From UBA1206 sp041672465 (lineage in GTDB: Bacteria; Bacillota; Clostridia; Oscillospirales; CAG-382), in NCBI GenBank assembly GCA_041672465.1, contig JBAYZO010000014.1:1-36004 (forward strand): a stretch of 36,004 bases of DNA, given 5' to 3'. Under the pieces are notes generated by a model that saw only the letters and a list, made by a program, of their open reading frames with translations, was not told the origin of the DNA and made no database searches. Both the position numbers and the translations under genes were made by a program. Below are positions 1 to 7,879 of the stretch, piece by piece; position 1 is the stretch's first letter, and every line of letters starts with the position of its first letter.

Positions 1-28
1 ATTCTGCGCTGAATGTTCTTCTTTTCAT
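1..28 (-). CDS. IS3-family transposase OrfA, first nine codons only
   Basis: The ATG at 28-26 is followed by codons for MKRRTFSAE and then the window ends. The motif KRRTFSAEF is a common N-terminus of the helix-turn-helix OrfA protein of IS3/IS150-group elements, which binds the element ends. A purine-rich stretch with AGGATGA lies just upstream as a possible ribosome binding site. Only a fragment is visible, so the call rests on this short peptide and on the adjacent IS-like terminus. Confidence 0.45.
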
Positions 29-111
29 AGATAATCATCCTGCTTTCTTCTTTTTTATTTTATCAGGTTCATTATCTTTACGCAATATTTTTGTCGAGTT
101 TTCTTAGACCA
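1..111 (-). mobile_element. End of an IS3-family insertion sequence (partial, runs off the window)
   Basis: Reading the minus strand from 111 downward, the sequence starts TGGTCTAAGAAAACTCGACA. The block GAAAACTCGACA resembles the GAAAACTGGACA-type termini of clostridial IS3 elements. About 80 bases further in, after a purine-rich stretch, an ATG opens a frame reading MKRRTFSAE, typical of the start of IS3 OrfA transposases. The nitroreductase frame stops at exactly this boundary, which supports an insertion. The other end, the target duplication and most of the element lie outside the window, so the family call is an inference from short matches. Confidence 0.5.
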
Positions 112-391
112 TTATATCTATATACATTTTTCGTTGACATTCATCAGTCAGTTTCCAAGAGCTCAAAATAAAATCAACTCTTTGTGGCAACTGCGTTTTG
201 GGAATCTTATTAATAACTCTTTTTATTACATTAATATCGTTTAAAACAATAAAGTGCCAATCACGCATATGATCATTTGAAGGAGCCATCAATCCAGCTT
301 CGATAATTTTCTTTATAGTACAGTTATCAATAACATAATCAGAAAAATCTCTGGTTGTTCTTCTTTTTGTAATTACTTCATATACATCCAT
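104..391 (-). pseudogene. Nitroreductase family protein, N-terminal half, interrupted by an insertion
   Basis: The 95-residue product begins MDVYEVITKRRTTRDF and continues with EAGLMAPSNDHMRDWHFIVL. This is the typical N-terminus of FMN-dependent nitroreductases, where the RR-T-R segment and the APS-x-x-x-x-x-W-F segment contact FMN. Full members have about 165 to 200 residues, so half the protein, including the second flavin-binding part, is missing. The frame ends two codons after the expected M-Y-I-D segment, at the start of an IS3-like terminus, so the gene was probably broken by insertion. AAGGAGC lies 9 bases before the ATG. Substrate is unknown and the remnant is unlikely to be active. 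Confidence 0.7.
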
Positions 392-537
392 TTGAAAACT
401 TGCTCCTTAAAAGAAAAATAATGTCATGGTTTTTGTTTTATTTAAAACTACCCCCAGCCGTATTAAGCGATAGTTTCAATATTATCCGGCCGCGATTAAA
501 GCTTTTCATCGGACTTGCCACCGAAAATTGTAATAAT

Positions 538-566
538 ATTATAGTATATTTAAATGGTTAAGTAAA
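538..566 (-). promoter_or_regulatory. Sigma-A type promoter for the nitroreductase remnant
   Basis: On the minus strand TTTACT (566-561) is separated by 17 bases from a perfect TATAAT (543-538). Transcription would start near 530, giving an untranslated leader of about 140 bases before the nitroreductase ATG. Confidence 0.5.
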
Positions 567-638
567 GAAAAAGCTTTTGGCGGTATGGCCATTTATCCGG
601 CGTAGGCGTGTGTGAAGCAAGCATTTTATTTGTTAATT

Positions 639-1061
639 TTACCGCTTTATTGATAACAGCTTTTCCTTTGAAAATTTAATATGCTCTAAAATATGCCCAA
701 TATTGCCCTCGCCGGCATATTTGCTCATATCAAAAAAGTCGCGGTCAATATCTGACCAGTATAGCTCATTCTCGTCGCCGGTTACGGCAATTTGCTTATT
801 CAGCCTGCCGACATAAACCTCCACATAACAGTCGTCGATATGATATGTAAAATCCATTAGGTGATAAAGCTTAATATCGTTTTGGGTTATTGAGGTTTCC
901 TCGTTTAGTTCGCGGTATGCCGCGCAAGAACCGCTCTCCCCTTCTTCAATTTTCCCGCCGACAAGGTTTGACAGTCCTTTATACGGGTTTTTCCCGCGGC
1001 GGCACATTAAAAGCTTATCCGCCTTGTCGTTAAAAACCGCTATAATATTATATCCTTGCAT
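639..1061 (-). CDS. Nudix hydrolase (MutT-like)
   Basis: This 140-residue protein has the Nudix box G-x5-E-x7-R-E-L-x-E-E-x-S-I at residues 36-58, the helix-loop-helix that binds Mg2+ and hydrolyses nucleoside diphosphates linked to another group. The glycine usually found near the end of the box is serine here; the catalytic RE-x-x-EE core is intact. The N-terminal strand with MCRRGKNPYKG resembles 8-oxo-dGTP and similar nucleotide pyrophosphatases, so a nucleotide-cleaning role is plausible, but substrate cannot be set from sequence. The start is supported by AGGGAG 7 bases upstream. It has its own promoter and appears monocistronic. Confidence 0.85.
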   Translation of the reverse strand: MQGYNIIAVFNDKADKLLMCRRGKNPYKGLSNLVGGKIEEGESGSCAAYRELNEETSITQNDIKLYHLMDFTYHIDDCYVEVYVGRLNKQIAVTGDENELYWSDIDRDFFDMSKYAGEGNIGHILEHIKFSKEKLLSIKR

Positions 1062-1124
1062 AGTTTACTCCCTTTTGGTTTGGCTCGCCATTCGGCGGAT
1101 CCGTTAAAGCCTTATTTATATATT

Positions 1125-1153
1125 AATATATCAGAATTATTCCGGTTCTTCAA
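1125..1153 (-). promoter_or_regulatory. Sigma-A type promoter for the Nudix gene
   Basis: On the minus strand TTGAAG (1153-1148), a 17-base spacer and TATATT (1130-1125) lie about 65 bases before the Nudix start codon. The spacing is optimal and both hexamers are near consensus. Confidence 0.5.
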
Positions 1154-1309
1154 GGTTTTTTTGCTTTGTATCGTACAAATCCCAAGCTATTTTCTTTAAA
1201 AAGCTTTAATAAATTGATTTCTTGTTAAAATACGCTATAATATTATAAAATCTACCTAACCGGGCGAACCTTACCCCGACTATATGAGTGTTAAGCTTAA
1301 CATTCGCAA

Positions 1310-1352
1310 AAGCCAAGGCACTCCGCAAAAACGGCAGGGTGCCTTGACTTTT
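1310..1352 (-). terminator. Rho-independent terminator after the XRE regulator gene
   Basis: A 10-bp stem pairs CAAGGCACTC (1314-1323) with GGGTGCCTTG (1337-1346), with one G-U pair and a 13-base loop. It lies directly after the regulator's stop codon at 1356. In minus-strand reading the stem is followed by a short T-rich stretch (GCTTTTG), so it is a moderately weak intrinsic terminator. Confidence 0.6.
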
Positions 1353-1355
1353 ATA

Positions 1356-2498
1356 CTAATAGTTAAAACTGTTTACTTTTTCGCGCAGCGTTTGAAAGCG
1401 TTGGCTTTTTCTCAGCGAATTTATTTCCGGGGCTGAAAGCTTTTTTAACAACTTTTCTTTAAGCGTAGATTTCTCAATAAATAACGCTTGTTGAGTTTCT
1501 TTTACAAACGGCGATTGCCTTAGCGCATGCCATTCTATTCGGTCGCCCTCAAAAGATTCGCACAGGTTCAACCAATACATTATGGAGTCTTCGATACTGC
1601 TCATTGCCTTGTCGTTATCGCCTGTTGCCAAACGCGCCTGAGCAAGCAGCAAATAGCAGTCGCCTGAGTCAAAATCGTGATACGGGGGAAATTTGTCGCC
1701 TTTGAAGATCGCTTTTATTATATTAAAAAATGTTTCGTATACCGTTATCGCGTCGCCGAATTTTCCGATATTGTAATACGCCTTGCCGATTCGCGCGCAG
1801 TTATCCTCAAGATATTGAAGCAAATAATCGTTATCATTACATAAATCAACGACCGCGTCACCGTAACGCTTTCTGTATTCATTGATTCTTGCCGTATTTG
1901 AATACAGAGTGAAATCTGAACGCACCGGAAATTGCCCGGCTTCAGCTTCCGCTTTGCCATAATCGCCGCGTGAAGCATAAATAAACAACAACGCCTGACG
2001 CGCCCGCATAATGTCGTCTATGTTTTTGGAATAAGAGATAATCAAATTTGCTTGACGGATTGTTTCGGCGGCGATTTCCTCCGCGCGTTCTTTTGCGTAC
2101 AGCCAGCCGTTTTCGGGGAGCGACAGCGCAAGACCCAAGCCCATGCAAGACGACAACAGCGTCAGATTTGTCGGATATTTTTTTAACCCTTCCATTATTT
2201 TGTCGTAAGCGGCAAGGTATGTTTCAAGCTTGCCGTATTCTTTTGCGGCGTTCGCGTTTCCTATAATTTTAATCGCTTCGTCGTTAGCCGTCGTTCCCTC
2301 GATTCCAAATATAACATCCGTACTAACCCCAAAAACGCTGGCTAACGGAATGATTTGCGAAATATCCGGCATCCCGGTTTCATTTTCCCATTTAGATACG
2401 GCTTGCGGGGTCACGTTTAGCTGTTCCGCAAGTTCTTCTTGAGTAAAGTTTCGCTCCTTGCGAAGCGCTTTTATAATTTTTCCTATTGACTGTGACAT
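1356..2498 (-). CDS. XRE-family transcriptional regulator with long C-terminal helical repeat region
   Basis: The 380-residue product begins with a lambda-repressor/Cro type helix-turn-helix (about residues 5-62, with TQEELAEQLNVTPQAVSKWENETGMPDI), the DNA-binding part. The rest is long and alpha-helical with TPR-like segments, for example GKAYYNIGKFGDAITVYETFF and LLLAQARLATGDNDKAMSSI. This layout resembles clostridial regulators in which the repeat domain senses a peptide or partner protein. No ligand or target can be named. GGAGG lies 8 bases before the ATG. A good promoter precedes it and a terminator follows, so it is transcribed alone. Confidence 0.85.
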   Translation of the reverse strand: MSQSIGKIIKALRKERNFTQEELAEQLNVTPQAVSKWENETGMPDISQIIPLASVFGVSTDVIFGIEGTTANDEAIKIIGNANAAKEYGKLETYLAAYDKIMEGLKKYPTNLTLLSSCMGLGLALSLPENGWLYAKERAEEIAAETIRQANLIISYSKNIDDIMRARQALLFIYASRGDYGKAEAEAGQFPVRSDFTLYSNTARINEYRKRYGDAVVDLCNDNDYLLQYLEDNCARIGKAYYNIGKFGDAITVYETFFNIIKAIFKGDKFPPYHDFDSGDCYLLLAQARLATGDNDKAMSSIEDSIMYWLNLCESFEGDRIEWHALRQSPFVKETQQALFIEKSTLKEKLLKKLSAPEINSLRKSQRFQTLREKVNSFNY

Positions 2499-2546
2499 TA
2501 TTTGTTCCTCCGTCAGTTATATTTTGTTGCCGCGTTCATATTGCAT

Positions 2547-2575
2547 ATTATATTATACAAACTGATGGGTTTCAA
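2547..2575 (-). promoter_or_regulatory. Sigma-A type promoter for the XRE regulator
   Basis: On the minus strand TTGAAA (2575-2570), a 17-base spacer and TATAAT (2552-2547) lie about 50 bases before the regulator start codon. A second overlapping TATAAT is present five bases upstream. Confidence 0.55.
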
Positions 2576-2738
2576 GCGACTTAAAAGCAACCTGATTCCA
2601 ACGGAGCGTTGTGTTTATGGCTTTTCCATGAAGCTGTATTTTACTGCTAAATTTAATCCGTGTAACGGAGAAAGGATAAGCAAGTAATAATAAACAAGGC
2701 GCTTTATGTAAAACTGATCATAGGGTTTTTGAATTAAT

Positions 2739-3578
2739 TTATCTCAGCCCAATTCCTTTTAGAACCTCGTTTGTAGTTATGCCGTTGTAATTATAAGCAA
2801 GATCGCCCAAAACATATGGTAAACTTGCTCTATCCACAAGTTTAATCAGCTTATAATTTATTTGCAGACGATCCGTGTTTTTAATAATAGATTCACGGAT
2901 AAGCGGTTTTTTGATTTTAGCGGCATTATCTATAACTTCCTGCAAACTGCCGAATTCATTTATAAGCGCAGAAGCAGTTTTTGGACCCACATTACTTGCG
3001 CCTTTTATGTTATCGGAATTATCGCCGGTTAATGATTTAAAATCTGCATATTGGCAAGGCAAAATGCCATATTTATTTTGTAAAAAATGTGTGTCGCAAA
3101 TATTTGTTTTAATACCACGGTATCTTATCATCTTTACATTATTGCTTAAAAGCTGAAAAAAGTCGCTATCGTTAGATAATATACAAATTTCAATGGCGCT
3201 TGAATATCTAAAAACATAGCTTGCAACAGCGTCATCCGCTTCAAAATCTTTCACTTCCGCGTGCTTTATGTTCATAAATGTCAAAGCATCATATACATCA
3301 AAAATTTGCACATAAGAATCATCCTCTTGTTCATCCGGGTCGCAAATGCGGTTTGCTTTATATTCAGGTAGTATTTCCGCTCTGTCATTTTCATGTTCAC
3401 AGTCAAACAATACTACAACGTGCGAAGGATTTGTTATTTTAATTATTTTAATAAGCGCACCTACAAAGCCTAAAGTGCCTTGAATACCTTTTCCTTCTTT
3501 ATTTACTATTCGTGCAGGCATACCACAGTACATTTGAAAATATAAGTTCATACCGTCAACAATAAGAAGTTTTTCCAT
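2739..3578 (-). CDS. 5'-3' exonuclease (PolA N-terminal domain / FEN family)
   Basis: This stand-alone 279-residue nuclease matches the 5' nuclease domain of DNA polymerase I. The metal-binding acids are visible: D8 in LIVDGMN, D59, E113-x-D115-D116 in DFEADDA, D137 and D139 in SNDSDF, and D186 and D189 in TGDNSDN. A helix-three-turn-helix DNA-binding element follows (SNVGPKTASAL, near 195-205). Such proteins cleave flaps and degrade RNA primers or 5' ends. No polymerase domain follows, as in short 5'-3' exonuclease paralogues. GAGGTAG precedes the ATG. Its place among accessory genes suggests a paralogue rather than the main flap nuclease, which is inference. Confidence 0.9.
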   Translation of the reverse strand: MEKLLIVDGMNLYFQMYCGMPARIVNKEGKGIQGTLGFVGALIKIIKITNPSHVVVLFDCEHENDRAEILPEYKANRICDPDEQEDDSYVQIFDVYDALTFMNIKHAEVKDFEADDAVASYVFRYSSAIEICILSNDSDFFQLLSNNVKMIRYRGIKTNICDTHFLQNKYGILPCQYADFKSLTGDNSDNIKGASNVGPKTASALINEFGSLQEVIDNAAKIKKPLIRESIIKNTDRLQINYKLIKLVDRASLPYVLGDLAYNYNGITTNEVLKGIGLR

Positions 3579-3711
3579 TTTACTACCTCATAAACTTTTA
3601 TAAAACACCAATCTTTTATATACATCCAAACGTATAGACTTAAAATTAGCCATTCAGAATAGTTTTAACCCTGAAACTGAAGTTTGAACTTGTTTATAAT
3701 TTTACAATAAC

Positions 3712-3739
3712 ATTATATCATATTTGCATAAAACATCAA
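3712..3739 (-). promoter_or_regulatory. Sigma-A type promoter for the 5'-3' exonuclease gene
   Basis: The 330-base gap 3579-3908 holds this promoter and the terminator of the next gene upstream. On the minus strand TTGATG (3739-3734), a 16-base spacer and TATAAT (3717-3712) lie about 135 bases before the exonuclease ATG. Nothing else recognisable was seen in the gap. Confidence 0.5.
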
Positions 3740-3811
3740 GGCATAACATCCACCGCCAAACGGAATACAGCGAATTAACCGCCGCTATTTCGGTTCTTTA
3801 TAAGTGAATAA

Positions 3812-3862
3812 CAAAAAAGCAAGGCGCTCCGGGAGATAAAAACTCAGAGCGCTTTGCTTTGG
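3812..3862 (-). terminator. Rho-independent terminator after the small protein gene
   Basis: In minus-strand reading AAAGCAAAGCGCTC and GAGCGCCTTGCTTT form a stem of about 14 bp with one G-U pair, around a 17-base loop, followed by TTTTTTG. It lies 50 bases after the stop codon at 3909 and is the strongest terminator in the accessory block. Confidence 0.75.
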
Positions 3863-3908
3863 CTTTGTGTTTGGCATTTGGAATTTTTATAAGGGCTTTA
3901 AAAGCGCC

Positions 3909-4133
3909 TTATTTCCAGTAGTTATTGGCGGCGGCCACCGTTTGATAGTTGAGCGCGACAACCTGCGAGGCGAAAATCAGGCTGTCCGCGTCAGTTGAAT
4001 ATTGAGGCCGCAACCTATTGCGTATCTTTTCGGACGGCTGGGTATACTTTACACCCATTTGGGCAAGTTTGATTGCCAGTTCAAAGCCCTCCTGCGGTGT
4101 GTTGGTAATCAAGCTTGTAAGCCATGTATTCAT
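3909..4133 (-). CDS. Small protein of unknown function (74 residues)
   Basis: I do not recognise this protein. It starts MNTWLTSLITNTPQEGFELA and is mixed polar and helical, with no signal peptide, membrane segment, cysteine pattern or obvious nucleic-acid motif. The frame stays open upstream to 4238, but the upstream residues look hydrophobic and unrelated. The ATG at 4133 has AAAGGA about 12 bases before it, so I chose that start. A strong terminator follows. It could be expressed with the methyltransferase upstream (165 bases away), but the gap is long. That it is a real gene is likely but not certain. Confidence 0.55.
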   Translation of the reverse strand: MNTWLTSLITNTPQEGFELAIKLAQMGVKYTQPSEKIRNRLRPQYSTDADSLIFASQVVALNYQTVAAANNYWK

Positions 4134-4298
4134 TTTTATGACCATTCCTTTGAAATTATTGTTAATATAGTATATGCCGGCAAACATCGGCGTGATGAAC
4201 CAAAAAGCGTATGATGATATGTGTGTTTGTAAAAACAACCCGCTTTTATCTCCGCGTTTCGTTCTTTTAGGGTGTAAATATAATAAAATTATCAGTCC

Positions 4299-5099
4299 TC
4301 ATTTGCGCAAGACAAACAGTGTATATTTCATTCCGACCTTTATTCCATATCTTTCCGCCTGCTCGCCTAGTTCATTGTCGTAACCGTCGAGGTACCTGAA
4401 AAATGTTTTATCCGATTTTTCAACGGTAAACCCGCTTTTTTCAAACTTTTCATTCCATGAGGTTTTTTCTTCCATTCCAACCCACATATTTCTACCCCAT
4501 AACCGGAACACTTTGCGGATTGCTTCCATATCTCGCCATTCGTTTTCAACGGCTATAAAACATCCGTCTTTTTTTAGAACGCGGTAAATTTCGCTTAATG
4601 CCTTTAGTTTCCCCTGTTCGCCGGATCTTGTCGAGCTGACGCCAATAAAGCTGGTCACGATATCAAGGGAATTAGCTTGCATAGGGATATCAAAAATACT
4701 GAATGACGCCAAATCAATATTAAATTGCTTTAAATTGCTGCTGATATGTTGCCTTAATGATTTGACCAACAAAGAACACGCGTCAGTTGCAAGGCATGAA
4801 GCGCCGGGATTCCTTGAAAGAATAATAGGGGTCAGCCCCATTCCCGGGCCACATGCGATTTCCATGAAAGGGAAGGGGTTTTGGGCAAATATGTTAAGCA
4901 CATCAGCATAAAACGCCTTTACTAAGCCGTTATCTGCCTTAACGGCGCTTTTCCACCTGTCTTTAAAAACCCCGCTCAACCAAAGCTCGGCGTCCTTGGC
5001 GTTGAAATTATCGCCGTCGCTATCGGCGTTAAAATAGTAGTCGCCGTTTATTATCTCGTTTGGTTGCCTGTTAAACAGATTTTTAAAGTATTCGTTCAC
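4299..5099 (-). CDS. Class I SAM-dependent methyltransferase
   Basis: The 266-residue product has a Rossmann-type methyltransferase core: motif I EIACGPGMG (residues 80-88) binds SAM, TDAC is the following acidic strand end, SLDIVTSF is motif II/IV, and LSEIYRVLKKDGCFIAVEN is the typical post-motif of the Methyltransf_11/25 group. The substrate is probably a small molecule, but nothing identifies it. The frame opens with TTG at 5111 without a ribosome binding site. I prefer GTG at 5099, which has TGAGG 6 bases upstream. A 15-bp repeat lies in its promoter region. It has no obvious partner among the neighbours. Confidence 0.8.
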   Translation of the reverse strand: MNEYFKNLFNRQPNEIINGDYYFNADSDGDNFNAKDAELWLSGVFKDRWKSAVKADNGLVKAFYADVLNIFAQNPFPFMEIACGPGMGLTPIILSRNPGASCLATDACSLLVKSLRQHISSNLKQFNIDLASFSIFDIPMQANSLDIVTSFIGVSSTRSGEQGKLKALSEIYRVLKKDGCFIAVENEWRDMEAIRKVFRLWGRNMWVGMEEKTSWNEKFEKSGFTVEKSDKTFFRYLDGYDNELGEQAERYGIKVGMKYTLFVLRK

Positions 5100-5151
5100 T
5101 CCGCGCCTCAAATGTATTATTATTTTCCGAAAATGGCCGTCAGCATATTTT

Positions 5152-5189
5152 AAAATTGATAAAGCTAAAATTGATAAAGCTAAAATTCA
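5152..5189. repeat. 15-bp direct repeat, about 2.5 copies
   Basis: The unit AAAATTGATAAAGCT occurs at 5152-5166 and 5167-5181, followed by a partial AAAATTCAA. It lies 50-90 bases upstream of the methyltransferase start, in its likely promoter region. It could be replication slippage or a regulator site; nothing decides between these. Confidence 0.6.
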
Positions 5190-5256
5190 ACCCCGTAATA
5201 CTAACCCGTAAAAGTGTCCTTGGAATTATTTGCGTGTACGGATTGTTATATTTGTT

Positions 5257-5799
5257 TCAAGAATTTAACTTCAAAATAAATAATTCGGTTTCTTGGTCTG
5301 TTTCTTGTGAAAGAATAAACGCATCGTAAATACTTTTTTTATTATGAGCCATTTCATAAAAGAACTTTATTGTAAAGAAAAGCGCCGAATTTCCTTCGAT
5401 GTAATCACCCGGAGCAATATAAGTATTGTCGGTTTTTGCAAAAGCCGCTATCATTTCTTTATAACCTGTCGCGCAACCTAAATTTATAATTAATTTTTCA
5501 TGTAAGTTATTGTAAGAATTTATCTCTTTGTGCGAAAAATTGTTTTTCGGTTCACCTTCTGCATAAATTTCATTTGACAAAACAGGCATTATGATATTTC
5601 CATTTTCGCTATGACAAGATAAAACAATGCAATCAAAGCAAAAGGGCAGCTTATTATTTAAAACATCAATAAAATCATTAGGTCTGCCTATGTATTTGAT
5701 TGTCACAAAATAATTAAACGCTTCTAAGGCTTGCCTTATTGCTTCGGGTTCATTGCCCGTGTCACCAAATGCAGCTATTAAGATATTTTTAATTTTCAT
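5257..5799 (-). CDS. Unknown protein with a His/Cys dyad, possible caspase/CHAT-like fold
   Basis: This 180-residue protein has alternating hydrophobic strands and two short conserved-looking motifs: SCHSENG (H63, 61-67) after a strand FDCIVL, and NLGCATG (C109, 106-112) after KLIIN. Histidine then cysteine, each after a hydrophobic strand, is the order of the catalytic dyad in clan CD proteases (caspases, CHAT domains). A later IAPGDYIEGNSALFF segment resembles the end of the same fold. I recognise no named family, so protease function is inference. The start at 5799 has AAGGTGG 11 bases upstream; the upstream residues in frame are not needed. It lies 120 bases after the restriction endonuclease gene in the same direction. 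Confidence 0.65.
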   Translation of the reverse strand: MKIKNILIAAFGDTGNEPEAIRQALEAFNYFVTIKYIGRPNDFIDVLNNKLPFCFDCIVLSCHSENGNIIMPVLSNEIYAEGEPKNNFSHKEINSYNNLHEKLIINLGCATGYKEMIAAFAKTDNTYIAPGDYIEGNSALFFTIKFFYEMAHNKKSIYDAFILSQETDQETELFILKLNS

Positions 5800-5918
5800 A
5801 TATTTTATGCCCACCTTGTAAATCTTTTTGTAAAGTAATTTACTATGAAAACCAGCATAAGCGATATAAAAATCGCTACACATTTTCTATTATGTGCGAG
5901 ATAAACATTCCAAGAGGT

Positions 5919-6554
5919 TCAAAGCGATTGCAATCTTTTTATTTCCTCTTTTATTTCGTCAATAACATAAATATTAACAATTATCTTTTTATCGTTTGAT
6001 TTACATGAATAAATATAAAAAACTTTACCGCCGTATTTTTCCTGAAATTTTATATGAGTATTGTGCTGTATTTCCTTTTCTTTATATATCTCGGGAATAC
6101 TCGATATCTGTGAAACCGGTTTAATTTGCAAACCAAGATATTTACCGTTAATTTCAATAAAAAAGTCTATATTAAAGATTCTGTCCCATTTGTCAGGTGC
6201 CGGAGAAATTTTCATTTGTAACATTTCTTGCAACTGTCCATAGATTGTTTTAATTTCCCGAATATAACCGTCATATGTTTTGTCAATTACAAGTTCTTTT
6301 ATGTAATTAATGCAATCATCTTCAGATATTTCGTTAACTTCGGCAACTAATACTTCTGTAATTTTTACATAAAGTTTCTTGCCAAGCTCGATAATCTGAT
6401 TCATTGTGCGAACATTATTAAAGTAATAATTCTGCCACTCTTCAAGGGATTTTGGGGCGCAATTTCTTATTTCTTCTGATGTTGCCCCAACATTGCGTTT
6501 GAAGTTTAATTGAAATCGATTCGTTGCGCTGTTCAAAACCCACTCCTTAGCCAT
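5919..6554 (-). CDS. MjaI-family type II restriction endonuclease
   Basis: The 211-residue product starts AKEWVLNSATNRFQLNFKRNVG and continues with CAPKSLEEWQNYYF, which I recognise as the N-terminal signature of the RE_MjaI family; characterised members recognise CTAG. A candidate PD-(D/E)xK-like site is D130 in NIDFFIEI followed by Q143-I-K145. The gene overlaps the end of the methyltransferase gene by 8 bases. Its ribosome binding site GGAGG lies inside that gene, 9 bases before the ATG, so the two are coupled. CTAG specificity follows from family membership, not from direct evidence here. Confidence 0.8.
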   Translation of the reverse strand: MAKEWVLNSATNRFQLNFKRNVGATSEEIRNCAPKSLEEWQNYYFNNVRTMNQIIELGKKLYVKITEVLVAEVNEISEDDCINYIKELVIDKTYDGYIREIKTIYGQLQEMLQMKISPAPDKWDRIFNIDFFIEINGKYLGLQIKPVSQISSIPEIYKEKEIQHNTHIKFQEKYGGKVFYIYSCKSNDKKIIVNIYVIDEIKEEIKRLQSL

Positions 6555-7824
6555 TTTTTAATGCCTCCATAAACTTATTTTTATATTTAAAATCCATGTT
6601 TTTATCAATATCGACAAAACCCGTACGAGCTAAATGATTATTTATAAAAGTTTTGTTGTCAAGATATACATAACACATCAGGCAGTTATCAGAATCGTAC
6701 TTTTCCTTGTCATATTTAAAATATATCTTACGTTTTTCAAACTTTTCAAACAAAAAATCTATTGCATGCTGTTCAAACCCTTTTTTTGTCTTTATTCCTA
6801 TCATTTTAATTTCAAGATCATTATTTAGTAAAAGTTTTTCCGGAGACAGCACTTTTTTTACTGAAAACAAGTTTTCCCTTTTCCGTTTGTTTTGATCAAT
6901 CCTTGAACCGAACTGAAGCTTTTTAACATCTATCTTCTTATCCATTTTATGGGGGTCATGGAATATATAGGGCAAATCTTCTATAGAAGGTTTATTGCCT
7001 GCCGTATCTTTACTGAAAGTGACAACCGCGTTATCTATTAAAGAAAATTGCTTGTTACACAACTTTTCTCTTATAATTGGTTCAAAGTTTTGATTTATTT
7101 CATAACCAATGGAGTTACGTCCGAGATTTTTTGCCGCTAACATAGTTGTGCAACTACCGGCAAAAGGATCAAATACGGTTTCACCTATAAAAGAAAACAT
7201 CATAATGAGTCTTTTGGGCAGTTCTTCAGGGAACATAGCTATATGTTCTGTCTGCTTAACGCCGTTAAAATTCCAATGTGACGAAAAATACTGACCCCAT
7301 TCTTCTTTTGACATTGCCGAGGTTTCTTTTTGTTTCTGAGTAGGTTTTGGCGCGTTTCCGGGCTTTTTAAAGATAAGGATAAATTCATAATCCATTTTTA
7401 AAATGCCATTTCGTGGATATGGATAGCTACCCATAATGGCACCACCGCCGGAAGTGTTCATTGTTGTGGTTTTTTGCCATATTATTGCTCCCATATAATC
7501 CATCCCTAATGTTTCACAAAAACGAATTATTTCCGTACGTATGGGTATAACCTTATACCGCCCGTAATAAACTGAACGGGCAAATTGATCGCCAATGTTA
7601 ATACAAAGCCTACAACCATCCGCCAGCACACGATTACATTCCCGCCATACAAAATTTAAGTTGTTAATATATTCCTCATAACTATCATTAAATCCAATCT
7701 GATTACTGAAACCGTAATCTTTTAACTGCCAATATGGTGGCGATGTTATAATTAATTGAACAGATTTATCATATATTTGATTTAATGATCTGCTGTCGCC
7801 AAATATAATTTTATGTTCTGTCAC
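6547..7824 (-). CDS. DNA methyltransferase (beta class, probably N4-cytosine) with extra C-terminal domain
   Basis: Catalytic motif IV TSPPYW (residues 29-34) comes before the SAM-binding motif I DPFAGSCTT (221-229) and the acidic GYEI (242-245). This permuted beta-class order and TSPPYW are typical of N4-cytosine methyltransferases, as expected for protection of a CTAG-type site. Residue numbers count from ATG 7830. The protein has about 425 residues; residues from about 325 form an addition with MIGIKTKK, ending in CYVYLDNKTFINNHLARTGFV, resembling a staphylococcal nuclease (SNase/OB) fold lacking the usual catalytic Arg and Glu. GGAGG sits only 1 base before the ATG at 7830 but 7 bases before GTG at 7824, so I chose GTG. 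It is first in the restriction operon. Confidence 0.85.
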   Translation of the reverse strand: MTEHKIIFGDSRSLNQIYDKSVQLIITSPPYWQLKDYGFSNQIGFNDSYEEYINNLNFVWRECNRVLADGCRLCINIGDQFARSVYYGRYKVIPIRTEIIRFCETLGMDYMGAIIWQKTTTMNTSGGGAIMGSYPYPRNGILKMDYEFILIFKKPGNAPKPTQKQKETSAMSKEEWGQYFSSHWNFNGVKQTEHIAMFPEELPKRLIMMFSFIGETVFDPFAGSCTTMLAAKNLGRNSIGYEINQNFEPIIREKLCNKQFSLIDNAVVTFSKDTAGNKPSIEDLPYIFHDPHKMDKKIDVKKLQFGSRIDQNKRKRENLFSVKKVLSPEKLLLNNDLEIKMIGIKTKKGFEQHAIDFLFEKFEKRKIYFKYDKEKYDSDNCLMCYVYLDNKTFINNHLARTGFVDIDKNMDFKYKNKFMEALKNG

Positions 7825-7851
7825 TTTCATTCCTCCATATCTTTTTACTAT

Positions 7852-7879
7852 AGTATACCATTTATAATTTACAAATCAA
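7852..7879 (-). promoter_or_regulatory. Promoter of the restriction-modification operon
   Basis: On the minus strand TTGATT (7879-7874), a 16-base spacer and TATACT (7857-7852) lie about 28 bases before the GTG start, giving a very short leader. No separate control gene is visible next to the system. Confidence 0.55.

Noticed and set aside
5860..5877. Terminator after the restriction endonuclease gene
   Set aside because: AGCGAT/ATCGCT forms a 6-bp hairpin but no T-run follows on the minus strand, so read-through into the His/Cys gene remains possible.
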